Assembly (NCBI GenBank): GCA_017440425.1
Contig: JAFSHJ010000073.1
Span: forward strand, 1-12,944
Source: Oscillospiraceae bacterium
GTDB taxonomy: Bacteria; Bacillota; Clostridia; Oscillospirales; Ruminococcaceae
Direction of reading: 5' to 3'
Length of the DNA: 12,944 nucleotides
Position numbers and translations under genes: made by a program. A model generated the notes under the pieces. That model saw only the letters and a list, made by a program, of their open reading frames with translations, made no database searches and was not told the DNA's origin. Every line of letters starts with the position of its first letter. Position 1 is the stretch's first letter. Of the stretch, positions 6,881-12,944 are shown piece by piece.

Positions 6881-7438
6881 ATGATCACAGCTGGCGATTT
6901 CAGAAACGGCGTTACTTTTGACGATGAAGGCAACGTTTTCCAGATCATCGAGTTTCAGCATGTTAAACCCGGTAAAGGCGCAGCTTTTGTTCGCACCAAA
7001 ATAAGAAACGTTATTTCCGGTTCTGTAACAGAGCGTACCTTCAACCCCACCGATAAGTTCCCCACCGCTTATATTGAGCGCAAGGATATGACTTATTCCT
7101 ACAATGACGGTGACCTCTATTACTTCATGGATAAGGAGACCTATGAGCTCCTCCCCATCAATGCTGACGTTCTCGGTGACGGCTTCAAGTTCGTTAAAGA
7201 AGAGATGGACGTTAAGGTTCTCTCCTACAAGGGCAGCGTATTCGGCATTGAACCCCCCAACTTTGTTGCTCTTCAGGTTACCAAGACCGATCCCGGCGTA
7301 CGCGGCAACACTGCTACCAACGTAACAAAGCCCGCTATCCTTGAGACCGGCGCAGAGATCAAAGTTCCCATCTTCATTGATGAAGGCGACGTTATCAACG
7401 TTGATACACGTACAGGCGAATATATGTCCCGTGCATAA
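6881..7438 (+). CDS. efp: translation elongation factor P, 185 aa
   Basis: EF-P binds stalled ribosomes between P and E sites and rescues polyproline synthesis. Full family length with three beta-barrel domains. Domain I ends with the loop HVKPGKGAAFVRTK (27-40), in which Lys32 at the tip is the residue modified in many bacteria (the modification here is not known). Domain II holds YIERKDMTYSYNDGD and the YYFMDKETYE segment. Domain III has the signature region VTKTDPGVRGNTATNVTKPA followed by ETGAEIKVPIFIDEGDVINVDTRTGEYMSR. GGAGG precedes the ATG by 9 bases. A 6-bp hairpin (AATTGC/GCAATT, 7437-7453) overlaps the stop codon, but lacks a T tract and is not a convincing terminator. Confidence 0.98.
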   Translation: MITAGDFRNGVTFDDEGNVFQIIEFQHVKPGKGAAFVRTKIRNVISGSVTERTFNPTDKFPTAYIERKDMTYSYNDGDLYYFMDKETYELLPINADVLGDGFKFVKEEMDVKVLSYKGSVFGIEPPNFVALQVTKTDPGVRGNTATNVTKPAILETGAEIKVPIFIDEGDVINVDTRTGEYMSRA

Positions 7439-7499
7439 TTGCTTTTTGCAATTAACCTTTCTTACCTATTACGAATAATATTTAAGGAGGTTTTTCTTC

Positions 7500-7982
7500 A
7501 TGATGTTAGAAAAACTTGCTCACCTTCAGGGCTTTATTGAGGGCAGCGACATTGACCCCAATACCAAAGAAGGTAAAATCATCTACGCACTTACCGATAT
7601 CCTCAAGGATGCTATCGATTCCATCGCTATGCTGGAAGAAGAAGTGGCTGAGATGGGCGATCAGGTAGACGATATTGACGACGATCTTCAGGCTCTTGAA
7701 GATTTCTGCTACGACCTCGATGAAGATGATTGCGATTGCTGCGACTGCGATTGTGATGATGATTGCGATTGCGACTGCGACTGCTGCGACGACGATGATG
7801 ACGATTTTGAATTCACTTATGAGATCGTTTGCCCCAAGTGCGAAAACACCATCTGCATCGACGACGATATCCTCGATCTCGGCGAGATCACCTGCCCCAA
7901 CTGCGGCGAACTGCTTGAGTTTGAGCTGGAAGAGGATGACTGCGATTGCTGTGACTGCGGCTGCGACCACGATCACGAGTAA
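7500..7982 (+). CDS. CD1247-like protein with zinc ribbon and Asp/Cys-rich tracts, 160 aa
   Basis: Function unknown. Residues 1-70 (KLAHLQGFIEGSDID, then KEGKIIYALTDILKDAID and an acidic helix) match the N-terminal domain of the Clostridial CD1247 family, which as I recall is usually encoded close to efp. A zinc ribbon follows at 111-135: CPKC and CPNC, about 18 residues apart. Between the two, residues 72-102 are almost only Asp and Cys, with ten Cys between 78 and 96. A second Cys tract, with Asp and two His, closes the protein (147-159). In all about 21 of 160 residues are Cys. The tract is encoded by tandem GAT/GAC-TGC codons with mixed synonymous use. It is likely cytosolic and metal-binding. 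The start at 7500 has AAGGAGG 9 bases upstream; an adjacent ATG at 7503 is also possible. It lies 61 bases after efp and may share its transcript. Confidence 0.75.
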   Translation: MMLEKLAHLQGFIEGSDIDPNTKEGKIIYALTDILKDAIDSIAMLEEEVAEMGDQVDDIDDDLQALEDFCYDLDEDDCDCCDCDCDDDCDCDCDCCDDDDDDFEFTYEIVCPKCENTICIDDDILDLGEITCPNCGELLEFELEEDDCDCCDCGCDHDHE

Positions 7983-8004
7983 TCTTTAAACTTAAACAAC
8001 ATAT

Positions 8005-8150
8005 ACGTTTCGGGGCGAGGTGAAATTCCTCACCGGCGGTGAAGAGACAAACACATTGTTTAGTCTACAAGTCCGAGGGCCGACCGCACAAGCGGCGCGC
8101 AGAACCGGTTAGATTCCGGTACCGACGGTACAGTCCGGATAAGGAAGCGT
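8005..8150 (+). promoter_or_regulatory. FMN riboswitch (RFN element)
   Basis: The conserved RFN core is readable throughout: GGGGCGAGGTGAAATTCC with CACCGGCGGT at the 5' side, the AGTC/GTCCGAGGGCC middle, the ACCGG...CCGGT stem, and the diagnostic CCGACGGTACAGTCCGGAT at the 3' side. The closing stem P1 pairs ACGTTTC (8005-8011) with GAAGCGT (8144-8150), with one G-U pair. It binds FMN and normally switches off riboflavin synthesis or uptake genes. It stands upstream of ribU, which fits. No clear promoter is seen in the 20 bases before P1, so the transcript may begin inside or upstream of the CD1247-like gene. Confidence 0.97.
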
Positions 8151-8215
8151 TTTGAGAACAGTTCAGTTGGCAGAGTTTTGTTCTGCCGCAATAATACTGC
8201 TTATTTCTCTGCTTT

Positions 8216-8250
8216 AAAAGCTCCCCCGAGCCATCGGTGGGAGCTTTTCT
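8216..8250 (+). terminator. riboswitch expression platform hairpin / terminator
   Basis: AAAAGCTCCC (8216-8225) pairs with GGGAGCTTTT (8239-8248); the stem continues with CCGA/TCGG around a 4-base loop and one bulged T. The stem ends in a T run (TTTTCTTGTT), so FMN-dependent termination before ribU is the simplest reading. A smaller hairpin, GGCAGA (8169-8174) with TCTGCC (8182-8187), lies between it and the aptamer. I did not find an obvious antiterminator pairing by eye. Confidence 0.75.
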
Positions 8251-8280
8251 TGTTATACATTTTGAAAGTGGTGATCCCAA

Positions 8281-8871
8281 ATGAAAAACAAAACCAATTT
8301 TTCCAAACAACTCAGGACTCTCACAGCCACAGCCATGCTCTCCGCAATTGCTGTTGTGCTGGTTTATCTCATTCATTTTCCCCTCATCCCCGCTGCGGCA
8401 TTTTTGGAGTATGACCCCGCAGACGTGCCCATCTTCTTTGTGGCTCTCGTCTTCGGCCCCTGGTGGGCTCTCGGTATGACAGCGGTGGTCTCCATTGTGC
8501 AGGGCTTCACAGTTAGCGCAACAAGCGGTGTGGTTGGCCTTATAATGCATTTTATTGCAACCGGCTCTTTTGCTGTTATCACCGGCTTTGTATCCGGCAG
8601 CTACAAAAAAAGCGAGACCGCAGCAATGATAAAACAGCCCTCTCTCACCAAGGTAATCGTTGCGTTTTCCATCGGTGTGCTCACAATGACAATCCTTATG
8701 GCAGGCATGAACCTTATCTTCATCCCCATCTTCAACGGCACTCCCGTTGATGCGGTTTTGCAGATGCTCATTCCTATTATCATACCCTTTAACCTTTTGA
8801 AATCCATCATCAACGCTGTGGTTGCATTCCTTTTGTATGCGGCACTTCGCAAACCCCTTGCAAACCTTTAA
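8281..8871 (+). CDS. ribU: ECF transporter substrate-binding component for riboflavin, 196 aa
   Basis: S component of an energy-coupling-factor transporter: a membrane protein of about six helices that captures riboflavin and works with a shared EcfA/A'/T energising module (not in this window). The N-terminal helix has LTATAMLSAIAVVLVYLI (14-31). The RibU-type block FLEYDPADVPIFFVALVFGP (41-60) is followed by hydrophobic helices at about 62-78, 84-105, 122-150, 160-172 and 174-190. The FMN riboswitch directly upstream gives independent support for the substrate. The length is normal. The ribosome binding site is AAGTGGTGA, a few bases before the ATG. No convincing terminator follows before the next promoter at 8889. 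Confidence 0.93.
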   Translation: MKNKTNFSKQLRTLTATAMLSAIAVVLVYLIHFPLIPAAAFLEYDPADVPIFFVALVFGPWWALGMTAVVSIVQGFTVSATSGVVGLIMHFIATGSFAVITGFVSGSYKKSETAAMIKQPSLTKVIVAFSIGVLTMTILMAGMNLIFIPIFNGTPVDAVLQMLIPIIIPFNLLKSIINAVVAFLLYAALRKPLANL

Positions 8872-8888
8872 TTTTCCTATTTGATTTT

Positions 8889-8917
8889 TTGACTTTTGGG
8901 CAGAATGGTATTATAAT
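8889..8917 (+). promoter_or_regulatory. promoter of the nicotinamidase-nadE pair
   Basis: TTGACT (8889-8894), 17 bases, perfect TATAAT (8912-8917): the best sigma-A promoter in the window. The leader is about 35 bases. Confidence 0.8.
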
Positions 8918-8958
8918 ATATAGCATAACCACTATTCACATCGAAGGAAGGTTTGCAG

Positions 8959-9483
8959 ATGAAGCTTTTAATTGTTGTTGATATGCAAAATGACTTTATT
9001 GACGGCGCTCTCGGCACCCCTGAGGCTGTTGCCATTGTGCCTGCCGTTGCAGAAAAAATTGCCGAATACCGCCAAAACGGTGACACCGTCATCTTCACCC
9101 GTGACACTCATTTTGATAATTATATGTCCACTCAGGAGGGTGCAAACCTCCCCGTACCACACTGCATCAAGGATACGGACGGTTGGAACATCTCCCCTGC
9201 GCTGGATGTTGACGACAGCGAGATAATTGATAAACCCTCCTTCGGCTCACTTGAGCTGGCAGAGTTTGTCTGCGAGATGAACAGCGACGTTGGCGGCTTT
9301 GAAGGCATTGAGCTCATCGGTCTCTGCACCGATATCTGCGTTATCTCCAACGCAATGATACTCAAAGCAACTCTCCCCGAAGTGAAAATCACGGTGGATG
9401 CCTCCTGCTGCGCCGGTGTCACTCCCGAAAGCCACACAAATGCACTCTCCGCAATGAAAATGTGCCAGATCTCCGTTATCTGA
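8959..9483 (+). CDS. pncA: isochorismatase-family cysteine hydrolase, probable nicotinamidase, 174 aa
   Basis: Expected reaction: nicotinamide plus water to nicotinate plus ammonia, in NAD salvage. The catalytic triad of the family is visible: Asp8 in VVDMQNDF, Lys92 in IIDKPSF, and the nucleophile Cys127 in GLCTDICV. Asp49 and His51 (FTRDTHFDNY) and His68 (LPVPHC) fit the metal-binding positions of nicotinamidases. The ATG at 8959 is chosen, 7 bases after GAAGGAAGG; a TTG at 8953 is too close to that site. The next gene, 20 bases downstream, is nadE, the last step of NAD synthesis from nicotinate, which favours nicotinamidase over other isochorismatase-like activities. The family is certain; the substrate is inferred from motif and neighbour. 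Confidence 0.8.
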   Translation: MKLLIVVDMQNDFIDGALGTPEAVAIVPAVAEKIAEYRQNGDTVIFTRDTHFDNYMSTQEGANLPVPHCIKDTDGWNISPALDVDDSEIIDKPSFGSLELAEFVCEMNSDVGGFEGIELIGLCTDICVISNAMILKATLPEVKITVDASCCAGVTPESHTNALSAMKMCQISVI

Positions 9484-9503
9484 ACCGCTGAAAGGAAAAA
9501 GTT

Positions 9504-10259
9504 ATGGAATTTAATGCTGAACAGGTGAAAAACGATATAGTAAAGTGGATCCGCGACTGGTTTGAAGTGAACGGCAAAGGCTGCAACGCCGTGCTTGGCA
9601 TCTCCGGCGGAAAGGACAGCTCCGTTGCTGCCGCTCTCTGCGTTGAGGCATTGGGCAAGGACAGAGTTATCGGTGTGCTTATGCCCAACGGCATCCAGTT
9701 TGACATTGACGTCTCCAAGGCGCTGGTGGAATTTCTCGGCATAAGAAACTATGTGGTAAATATCCACGATGCCTATGAGGGAATGCTGAACGAAATTAAA
9801 AAGCAGATAGATGTTCAGAACCAAACGGTTGTAAACCTGCCTCCCCGTCTTCGTATGGCTGCGGTTTACGCTGTGTCACAATCCATGAACGGACGTGTTG
9901 TGAACACCTGCAACCTCTCGGAGGATTGGGTGGGCTATTCCACACGCTACGGCGACAGCGCAGGCGATTTCAGCCCTCTCTCCAAGCTGACCGTTGCGGA
10001 GGTCAAGGCTGTGGGACGCGCCCTCGGTCTGCCGTCTATGTTCGTGGACAAGGTGCCCATCGACGGTCTTTGCGGCAAAACCGATGAGGACAACCTCGGC
10101 TTCACATATGCTGTACTGGATAAATATATCCGTGAGGGCATCTGCAAGGATGCCGACACCAAGGCAAGCATCGACCGCAAGCGCAAATTCAGCAAGTTCA
10201 AGCTGGAGCTTATGCCCTGCTTCCCCTATGATGCACCCATTCTTGCAGATGATGAATAA
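9504..10259 (+). CDS. nadE: ammonia-dependent NAD synthase, 251 aa
   Basis: Converts nicotinate adenine dinucleotide (NaAD) to NAD with ATP and ammonia. The ATP pyrophosphatase P-loop is GISGGKDSSV (32-41). The blocks NLPPRLRMAAVYAVSQ, NTCNLSEDWVGYSTRYGDSAGDFSPL and KVPIDGLCGKTDEDNLGFTY, with LTVAEVKAVGRALGLP between them, follow the NadE order. There is no N-terminal nitrilase-like glutaminase domain and the length matches the short form, so free ammonia is the nitrogen source. The nicotinamidase encoded upstream releases ammonia, although direct coupling is only a thought. It has an AAAGGA ribosome binding site. No strong terminator is seen directly after it. Confidence 0.95.
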   Translation: MEFNAEQVKNDIVKWIRDWFEVNGKGCNAVLGISGGKDSSVAAALCVEALGKDRVIGVLMPNGIQFDIDVSKALVEFLGIRNYVVNIHDAYEGMLNEIKKQIDVQNQTVVNLPPRLRMAAVYAVSQSMNGRVVNTCNLSEDWVGYSTRYGDSAGDFSPLSKLTVAEVKAVGRALGLPSMFVDKVPIDGLCGKTDEDNLGFTYAVLDKYIREGICKDADTKASIDRKRKFSKFKLELMPCFPYDAPILADDE

Positions 10260-10287
10260 TCTGTAAAAGTTGGGAGTTATTCGGCTT

Positions 10288-10316
10288 TTTACTTGCTTTT
10301 TAGCAAAAAATATAAT
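10288..10316 (+). promoter_or_regulatory. promoter of the hydrogenase-maturation operon, with palindrome in the spacer
   Basis: TTTACT (10288-10293), 17 bases, perfect TATAAT (10311-10316). The spacer is mostly occupied by the palindrome TTGCT-TTTT-AGCAA (10293-10306), a possible operator. A transcript would start near 10323. Confidence 0.6.
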
Positions 10317-10322
10317 ATACTT

Positions 10323-10469
10323 AATAGGTAGATTAAACAACATTCCTGACAGAAAGAGAGCTTTCTCTGACTGAAAGGCACAGCTTTGTTTATGGTTTTT
10401 GTGCTGCGCCTTTTGGTGCAGCATTTTTTATTTTCCACCTTTTGTCAGCTGTGTTTTGGAGGTTAAAAT
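10323..10469 (+). promoter_or_regulatory. structured 5' leader with mutually exclusive hairpins (putative attenuator or riboswitch)
   Basis: The leader of the hydrogenase regulator gene holds two near-identical 11-mers, CTGACAGAAAG (10346-10356) and CTGACTGAAAG (10367-10377), on either side of CTTTCT (10361-10366). That middle segment can pair with either copy. If it pairs with the first copy, GAAAGGC and CAGC (10373-10384) are free to pair with GCTG and GCCTTT (10403-10413), with one A-C mismatch, and this overlaps the 5' arm of the terminator. If it pairs with the second copy, the terminator can form. The segment GGAGG for the next gene is at 10458-10462. It matches no riboswitch class that I recognise. 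Pairing was done by eye, not computed. Confidence 0.55.
10402..10434 (+). terminator. intrinsic terminator inside the leader of the hydrogenase-maturation operon
   Basis: TGCTGCGCC (10402-10410) pairs with GGTGCAGCA (10415-10423) around a TTTT loop, nine pairs with one G-U, followed by TTTTTTATTTT. It stands 35 bases before the next start codon and after the operon promoter, so it acts in the leader and not as an end-of-gene terminator for nadE alone. If the promoter at 10288 were not real, it would simply end the nadE transcript. Confidence 0.8.
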
Positions 10470-10733
10470 ATGGAAACACGTGTAGCACTTTTGGCTATTA
10501 TAGTAGAAAACAGCAGCTCCATTGAAAAGCTCAATTCAGTTTTGCACGACTACGGCAAATATATTATCGGACGCATGGGAATTCCCTACCGTGAGAAGAA
10601 CATAAACATAATAAGCATTGCAATTGATGCTCCTCAGGACGTTATCTCCGCTCTTTGCGGCAAAATAGGAAACCTCAACGGCATCAATGTAAAAGCTGCC
10701 TATTCCAATATCATCTCCTCTGCCGATGAATAA
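10470..10733 (+). CDS. TM1266-type iron-only hydrogenase system putative regulator, 87 aa
   Basis: A small ACT-like or NikR-C-like protein found with [FeFe]-hydrogenase maturation genes. Family features are all there: RVALLAIIVEN at the start, SIEKLNSVLHDYGKYIIGRMGIPYRE (17-42) with its conserved YGxYIIGRMGIPYR core, then NIISIAIDAPQDVISALCGKIGNLNGINVKAAYS. The length of 80-90 residues is typical. There is no DNA-binding domain and its molecular role is not established. GGAGG precedes the ATG by 7 bases. It is the first gene after the attenuator-like leader, and its end overlaps the start of hydE by 8 bases. Confidence 0.92.
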   Translation: METRVALLAIIVENSSSIEKLNSVLHDYGKYIIGRMGIPYREKNINIISIAIDAPQDVISALCGKIGNLNGINVKAAYSNIISSADE

Positions 10734-11772
10734 TATTTTTTCACTTATCGATAAGCTGGAGAGAGAGCATTCTCTTTCTCTTAACGAATATGAAGCGCTG
10801 ATATCCTCTTATACCGATGAGACCGCAGGGTATATCGCTGAAAAGGCTGTTGCGGCACGAAAAGCTGTCTACGACGACTCGGTGTACATCCGAGGATTGA
10901 TCGAAGTGAGCAACATCTGCAAAAACGACTGTCTCTACTGCGGTATCCGCCGCAGCAACCGTGAGTGTGAGCGTTACCGCCTCACACCCGAGCAGATCCT
11001 GCAGTGCTGCCGCGAAGGCTATGAGCTTGGCTTCCGCACATTTGTTATGCAGGGCGGCGAGGATGCATATTTCACCGACGAGAGGCTCTGCACTCTTATC
11101 TCTGATATAAAATCCGCTTATCCCGACTGCGCTGTCACACTTTCACTGGGTGAACGCAGCAGAGAGAGCTATCAGAGGCTTTTTGATGCAGGCGCAGACC
11201 GATATCTGCTCCGCCACGAGACCGCCGACGAGCTCCACTATTCCAAGCTGCACCCCCAAGAGCTGACACTCACCAACAGAATTGGCTGTCTGCGTGAGCT
11301 GAAGGACATCGGTTTTCAGGTCGGCTGCGGTTTTATGGTTGGCTCCCCCTTCCAGACAAACGAGACCATTGCCAAAGACCTGAAATTTATTGAAGAGTTC
11401 AAACCCGATATGTGCGGCATCGGTCCGTTTATTCCGCACCGTGACACACCTTTCCGTGATCATCCCGCAGGAAGCGTGGACTTCACCTGCTACCTGCTTT
11501 CAATAATAAGGCTGATACACCCGCCCGTGCTGCTGCCCGCAACCACCGCCCTCGGCACTCTTGAGCCAAACGGAAGAGAAAAAGGCATTCTTGCAGGCGC
11601 AAACGTGGTGATGCCCAACCTCTCCCCATCGGATGTGAGAGGCAAATACGAGCTCTATAACAACAAGCTCTCCTCCGGCGGTGAATCTGCCCAGCGCATA
11701 AAAGAACTTTCCGATAGGATGGAAAGCATAGGCTACAAAATAGCTATGACCCGCGGCGATATTAAACTTTAA
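10726..11772 (+). CDS. hydE: [FeFe] hydrogenase H-cluster radical SAM maturase HydE, 348 aa
   Basis: A radical S-adenosylmethionine enzyme that helps build the dithiomethylamine-bridged diiron part of the H-cluster. The [4Fe-4S] motif CX3CX2C is CKNDCLYC (Cys65, Cys69, Cys72). Following the motif are GIRRSN, the SAM-binding GGED (in MQGGEDAYF), TLSLGERS, RYLLRHETAD and GCGFMVGSPFQT, which follow the HydE/biotin synthase-like barrel. GPFIPHRDTPF and LLPATTALGTLEPNGREKGILAGANVVMPNLSP are typical of HydE. The length is normal (about 350). The start codon is inside the last codons of the TM1266-type gene (ATGAATAA), so translation is probably coupled; no separate strong ribosome binding site is seen. 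It is followed after 36 bases by hydG. Confidence 0.96.
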   Translation: MNNIFSLIDKLEREHSLSLNEYEALISSYTDETAGYIAEKAVAARKAVYDDSVYIRGLIEVSNICKNDCLYCGIRRSNRECERYRLTPEQILQCCREGYELGFRTFVMQGGEDAYFTDERLCTLISDIKSAYPDCAVTLSLGERSRESYQRLFDAGADRYLLRHETADELHYSKLHPQELTLTNRIGCLRELKDIGFQVGCGFMVGSPFQTNETIAKDLKFIEEFKPDMCGIGPFIPHRDTPFRDHPAGSVDFTCYLLSIIRLIHPPVLLPATTALGTLEPNGREKGILAGANVVMPNLSPSDVRGKYELYNNKLSSGGESAQRIKELSDRMESIGYKIAMTRGDIKL

Positions 11773-11808
11773 AATAAACACAGATATTCAGAAAGGACCC
11801 TGTTAAAA

Positions 11809-12944
11809 ATGGCTGTTTACGATCCCAAATCCCTTAAAGCTGAAGAATTTATCAACGATGCCGAAATTCTCGCCACACTTGAATATGCCGAGAAAAACAA
11901 AAACAACGTTGAACTCATAGATGCCATCCTTGAAAAGGCTCGTCCCGTAAAGGGTGCCACCGGCTACACCTGCAAAGGACTCACCCACCGTGAGGCATCC
12001 GTGCTGCTCGCCTGTGAGATCCCCGAGAAAATCGAGGAGATCTACCGCATCTCCGAGGAGATCAAGCTGGCATTCTACGGCAACAGAATCGTTATGTTTG
12101 CCCCCCTTTATCTCTCTAACTACTGTGTCAACGGCTGCACCTACTGCCCCTATCACCACCAGAACAAGCACATTGCACGCAAAAAGCTGACTCAGGAAGA
12201 GGTGCGCGCAGAGGTTATTGCTCTGCAGGATATGGGACACAAGCGTCTTGCCATTGAAGCAGGTGAAGACCCCGTCAACAACCCCATTGAATATATCATC
12301 GAGTGCATCAACACCATCTACAGCGTCAACCACAAAAACGGTGCCATCCGCCGAGTAAACGTAAACATTGCGGCAACCACCGTGGAAAACTACCGCAAGC
12401 TCAAGGATGCCGGCATCGGCACATACATCCTCTTCCAGGAGACCTACCACAAGGAGAGCTATGAACAGCTTCACCCCACCGGACCCAAGCACAACTATGC
12501 CTACCACACCGAGGCAATGGACAGAGCTATGGAAGGCGGAATCGACGACGTCGGTCTCGGCGTTCTGTTCGGTCTTGAGCTCTATAAATACGAGTTTGCA
12601 GGCCTTCTCATGCATGCCGAACATCTTGAAGCAGTTCACGGCGTAGGTCCCCACACCATCAGCGTTCCCAGACTTAAACGTGCAGACGACATCGATCCCG
12701 ATCAGTTCGACAACGGCATCGACGATGATACATTTGCAAAGATCACAGCCTGCATCCGTCTGGCTGTTCCCTACACCGGCATCATCATCTCCACAAGAGA
12801 ATCCGAGCAGGTAAGCACAAGATTGATCAATCTGGGTGTTTCTCAGGTCAGCGGAGACTCCAGACCCTCTGTCGGCGGCTATACTGAGGCTGAACGCCCC
12901 CACGATTCAGAGCAGTTTGACGTTTCCGACCAGCGCACATTGGA
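11809..12944 (+). CDS. hydG: [FeFe] hydrogenase H-cluster radical SAM maturase HydG (3' end outside window)
   Basis: Cleaves tyrosine and delivers CO and cyanide on iron for the H-cluster. 378 codons of a protein normally near 470 residues are present, open to the right edge, so the C-terminal auxiliary iron-sulfur region is missing from view. The radical SAM motif CX3CX2C is CVNGCTYC (Cys106, Cys110, Cys113), followed by PYHHQNKHIARKKLT. Next come MGHKRLAIEAGEDPVNNP, the ILFQETYHKESYEQLHPTGP segment, GIDDVGLGVLFGLELYKYEF, PHTISVPRLKRAD, and GIIISTRES with QVSGDSRPSVGGY. These match HydG/ThiH-like proteins, and the HPTGP and VPRLKRA segments point to HydG. GAAAGGA lies 11 bases before the ATG. 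Third gene of the operon; hydF and a hydrogenase would be expected elsewhere or further right. Confidence 0.96.
   Translation, partial: MAVYDPKSLKAEEFINDAEILATLEYAEKNKNNVELIDAILEKARPVKGATGYTCKGLTHREASVLLACEIPEKIEEIYRISEEIKLAFYGNRIVMFAPLYLSNYCVNGCTYCPYHHQNKHIARKKLTQEEVRAEVIALQDMGHKRLAIEAGEDPVNNPIEYIIECINTIYSVNHKNGAIRRVNVNIAATTVENYRKLKDAGIGTYILFQETYHKESYEQLHPTGPKHNYAYHTEAMDRAMEGGIDDVGLGVLFGLELYKYEFAGLLMHAEHLEAVHGVGPHTISVPRLKRADDIDPDQFDNGIDDDTFAKITACIRLAVPYTGIIISTRESEQVSTRLINLGVSQVSGDSRPSVGGYTEAERPHDSEQFDVSDQRTL

Noticed and set aside
7437..7453. AATTGC/GCAATT hairpin at the efp stop as a terminator
   Set aside because: Only six weak pairs and no T tract after it.
7506..7976. Hydrophobic 156-codon minus-strand frame that looks like a membrane protein
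   Set aside because: Asp and Cys codons (GAY, TGC) read as Val/Ile/Ala on the other strand, so the false hydrophobicity comes from the Asp/Cys tract.
10293..10306. Rex repressor site in the hydrogenase promoter
   Set aside because: Only the outer TTG/CAA agree; the length is 14 instead of 18 and the AA/TT core differs. Kept only as an unassigned palindrome.
10392..10466. 24-codon frame in the leader that could be an attenuation leader peptide
   Set aside because: No ribosome binding site before the ATG, no run of one regulatory amino acid, and it starts inside the antiterminator loop.
11803..12903. 366-codon open frame on the minus strand across hydG
   Set aside because: Antisense shadow of hydG, which shows all expected motifs.

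Overview
The window reads as chromosomal DNA of an anaerobic, low-to-mid GC Firmicute of the class Clostridia, plausibly a gut Oscillospiraceae/Ruminococcaceae-like organism. The support is a perfect CIRCE operator in front of groES-groEL, strong GGAGG-type ribosome binding sites, an FMN riboswitch in front of an ECF riboflavin transporter gene, a CD1247-type protein next to efp, and an [FeFe]-hydrogenase maturation cluster. The lineage is inferred from gene content; no 16S or other strong marker is present. The density is that of ordinary core genome: no phage, IS, CRISPR, tRNA or rRNA is seen.

Left part (1-3500, minus strand): a TspO/MBR membrane protein gene runs off the left edge. It is followed by a small SGNH/GDSL hydrolase gene with its own promoter, then a short MITE-like inverted-repeat element, then the groEL terminator, groEL and groES. 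groESL has one sigma-A-type promoter and a perfect CIRCE box, so HrcA heat-shock control is expected.

Middle part (3570-7982, plus strand): divergent from groESL, a promoter drives a probable operon of a 495-residue protein resembling a degenerate GGDEF-EAL protein, a geranylgeranyl-reductase-type FAD flavoprotein, and aroQ (type II 3-dehydroquinate dehydratase). efp follows with its own promoter, and then a CD1247-like protein that carries a zinc ribbon and two striking Asp/Cys-rich tracts.

Right-centre (8005-10259): an FMN riboswitch with a downstream hairpin controls ribU. A near-consensus promoter then drives a two-gene pair for NAD metabolism, a nicotinamidase-like hydrolase gene and ammonia-dependent nadE. 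Together these suggest salvage of nicotinamide and its return to NAD.

Right part (10288-12944): a promoter, and a leader of about 150 nt with a chain of mutually exclusive hairpins ending in an intrinsic terminator, precede the genes for the TM1266-type hydrogenase regulator, HydE and HydG (cut by the right edge). HydE and HydG build the H-cluster of [FeFe] hydrogenase. The leader looks like an attenuator or unclassified riboswitch and is the most interesting unexplained feature here. The other points worth a look are the Asp/Cys-rich protein and the degenerate EAL-like protein.
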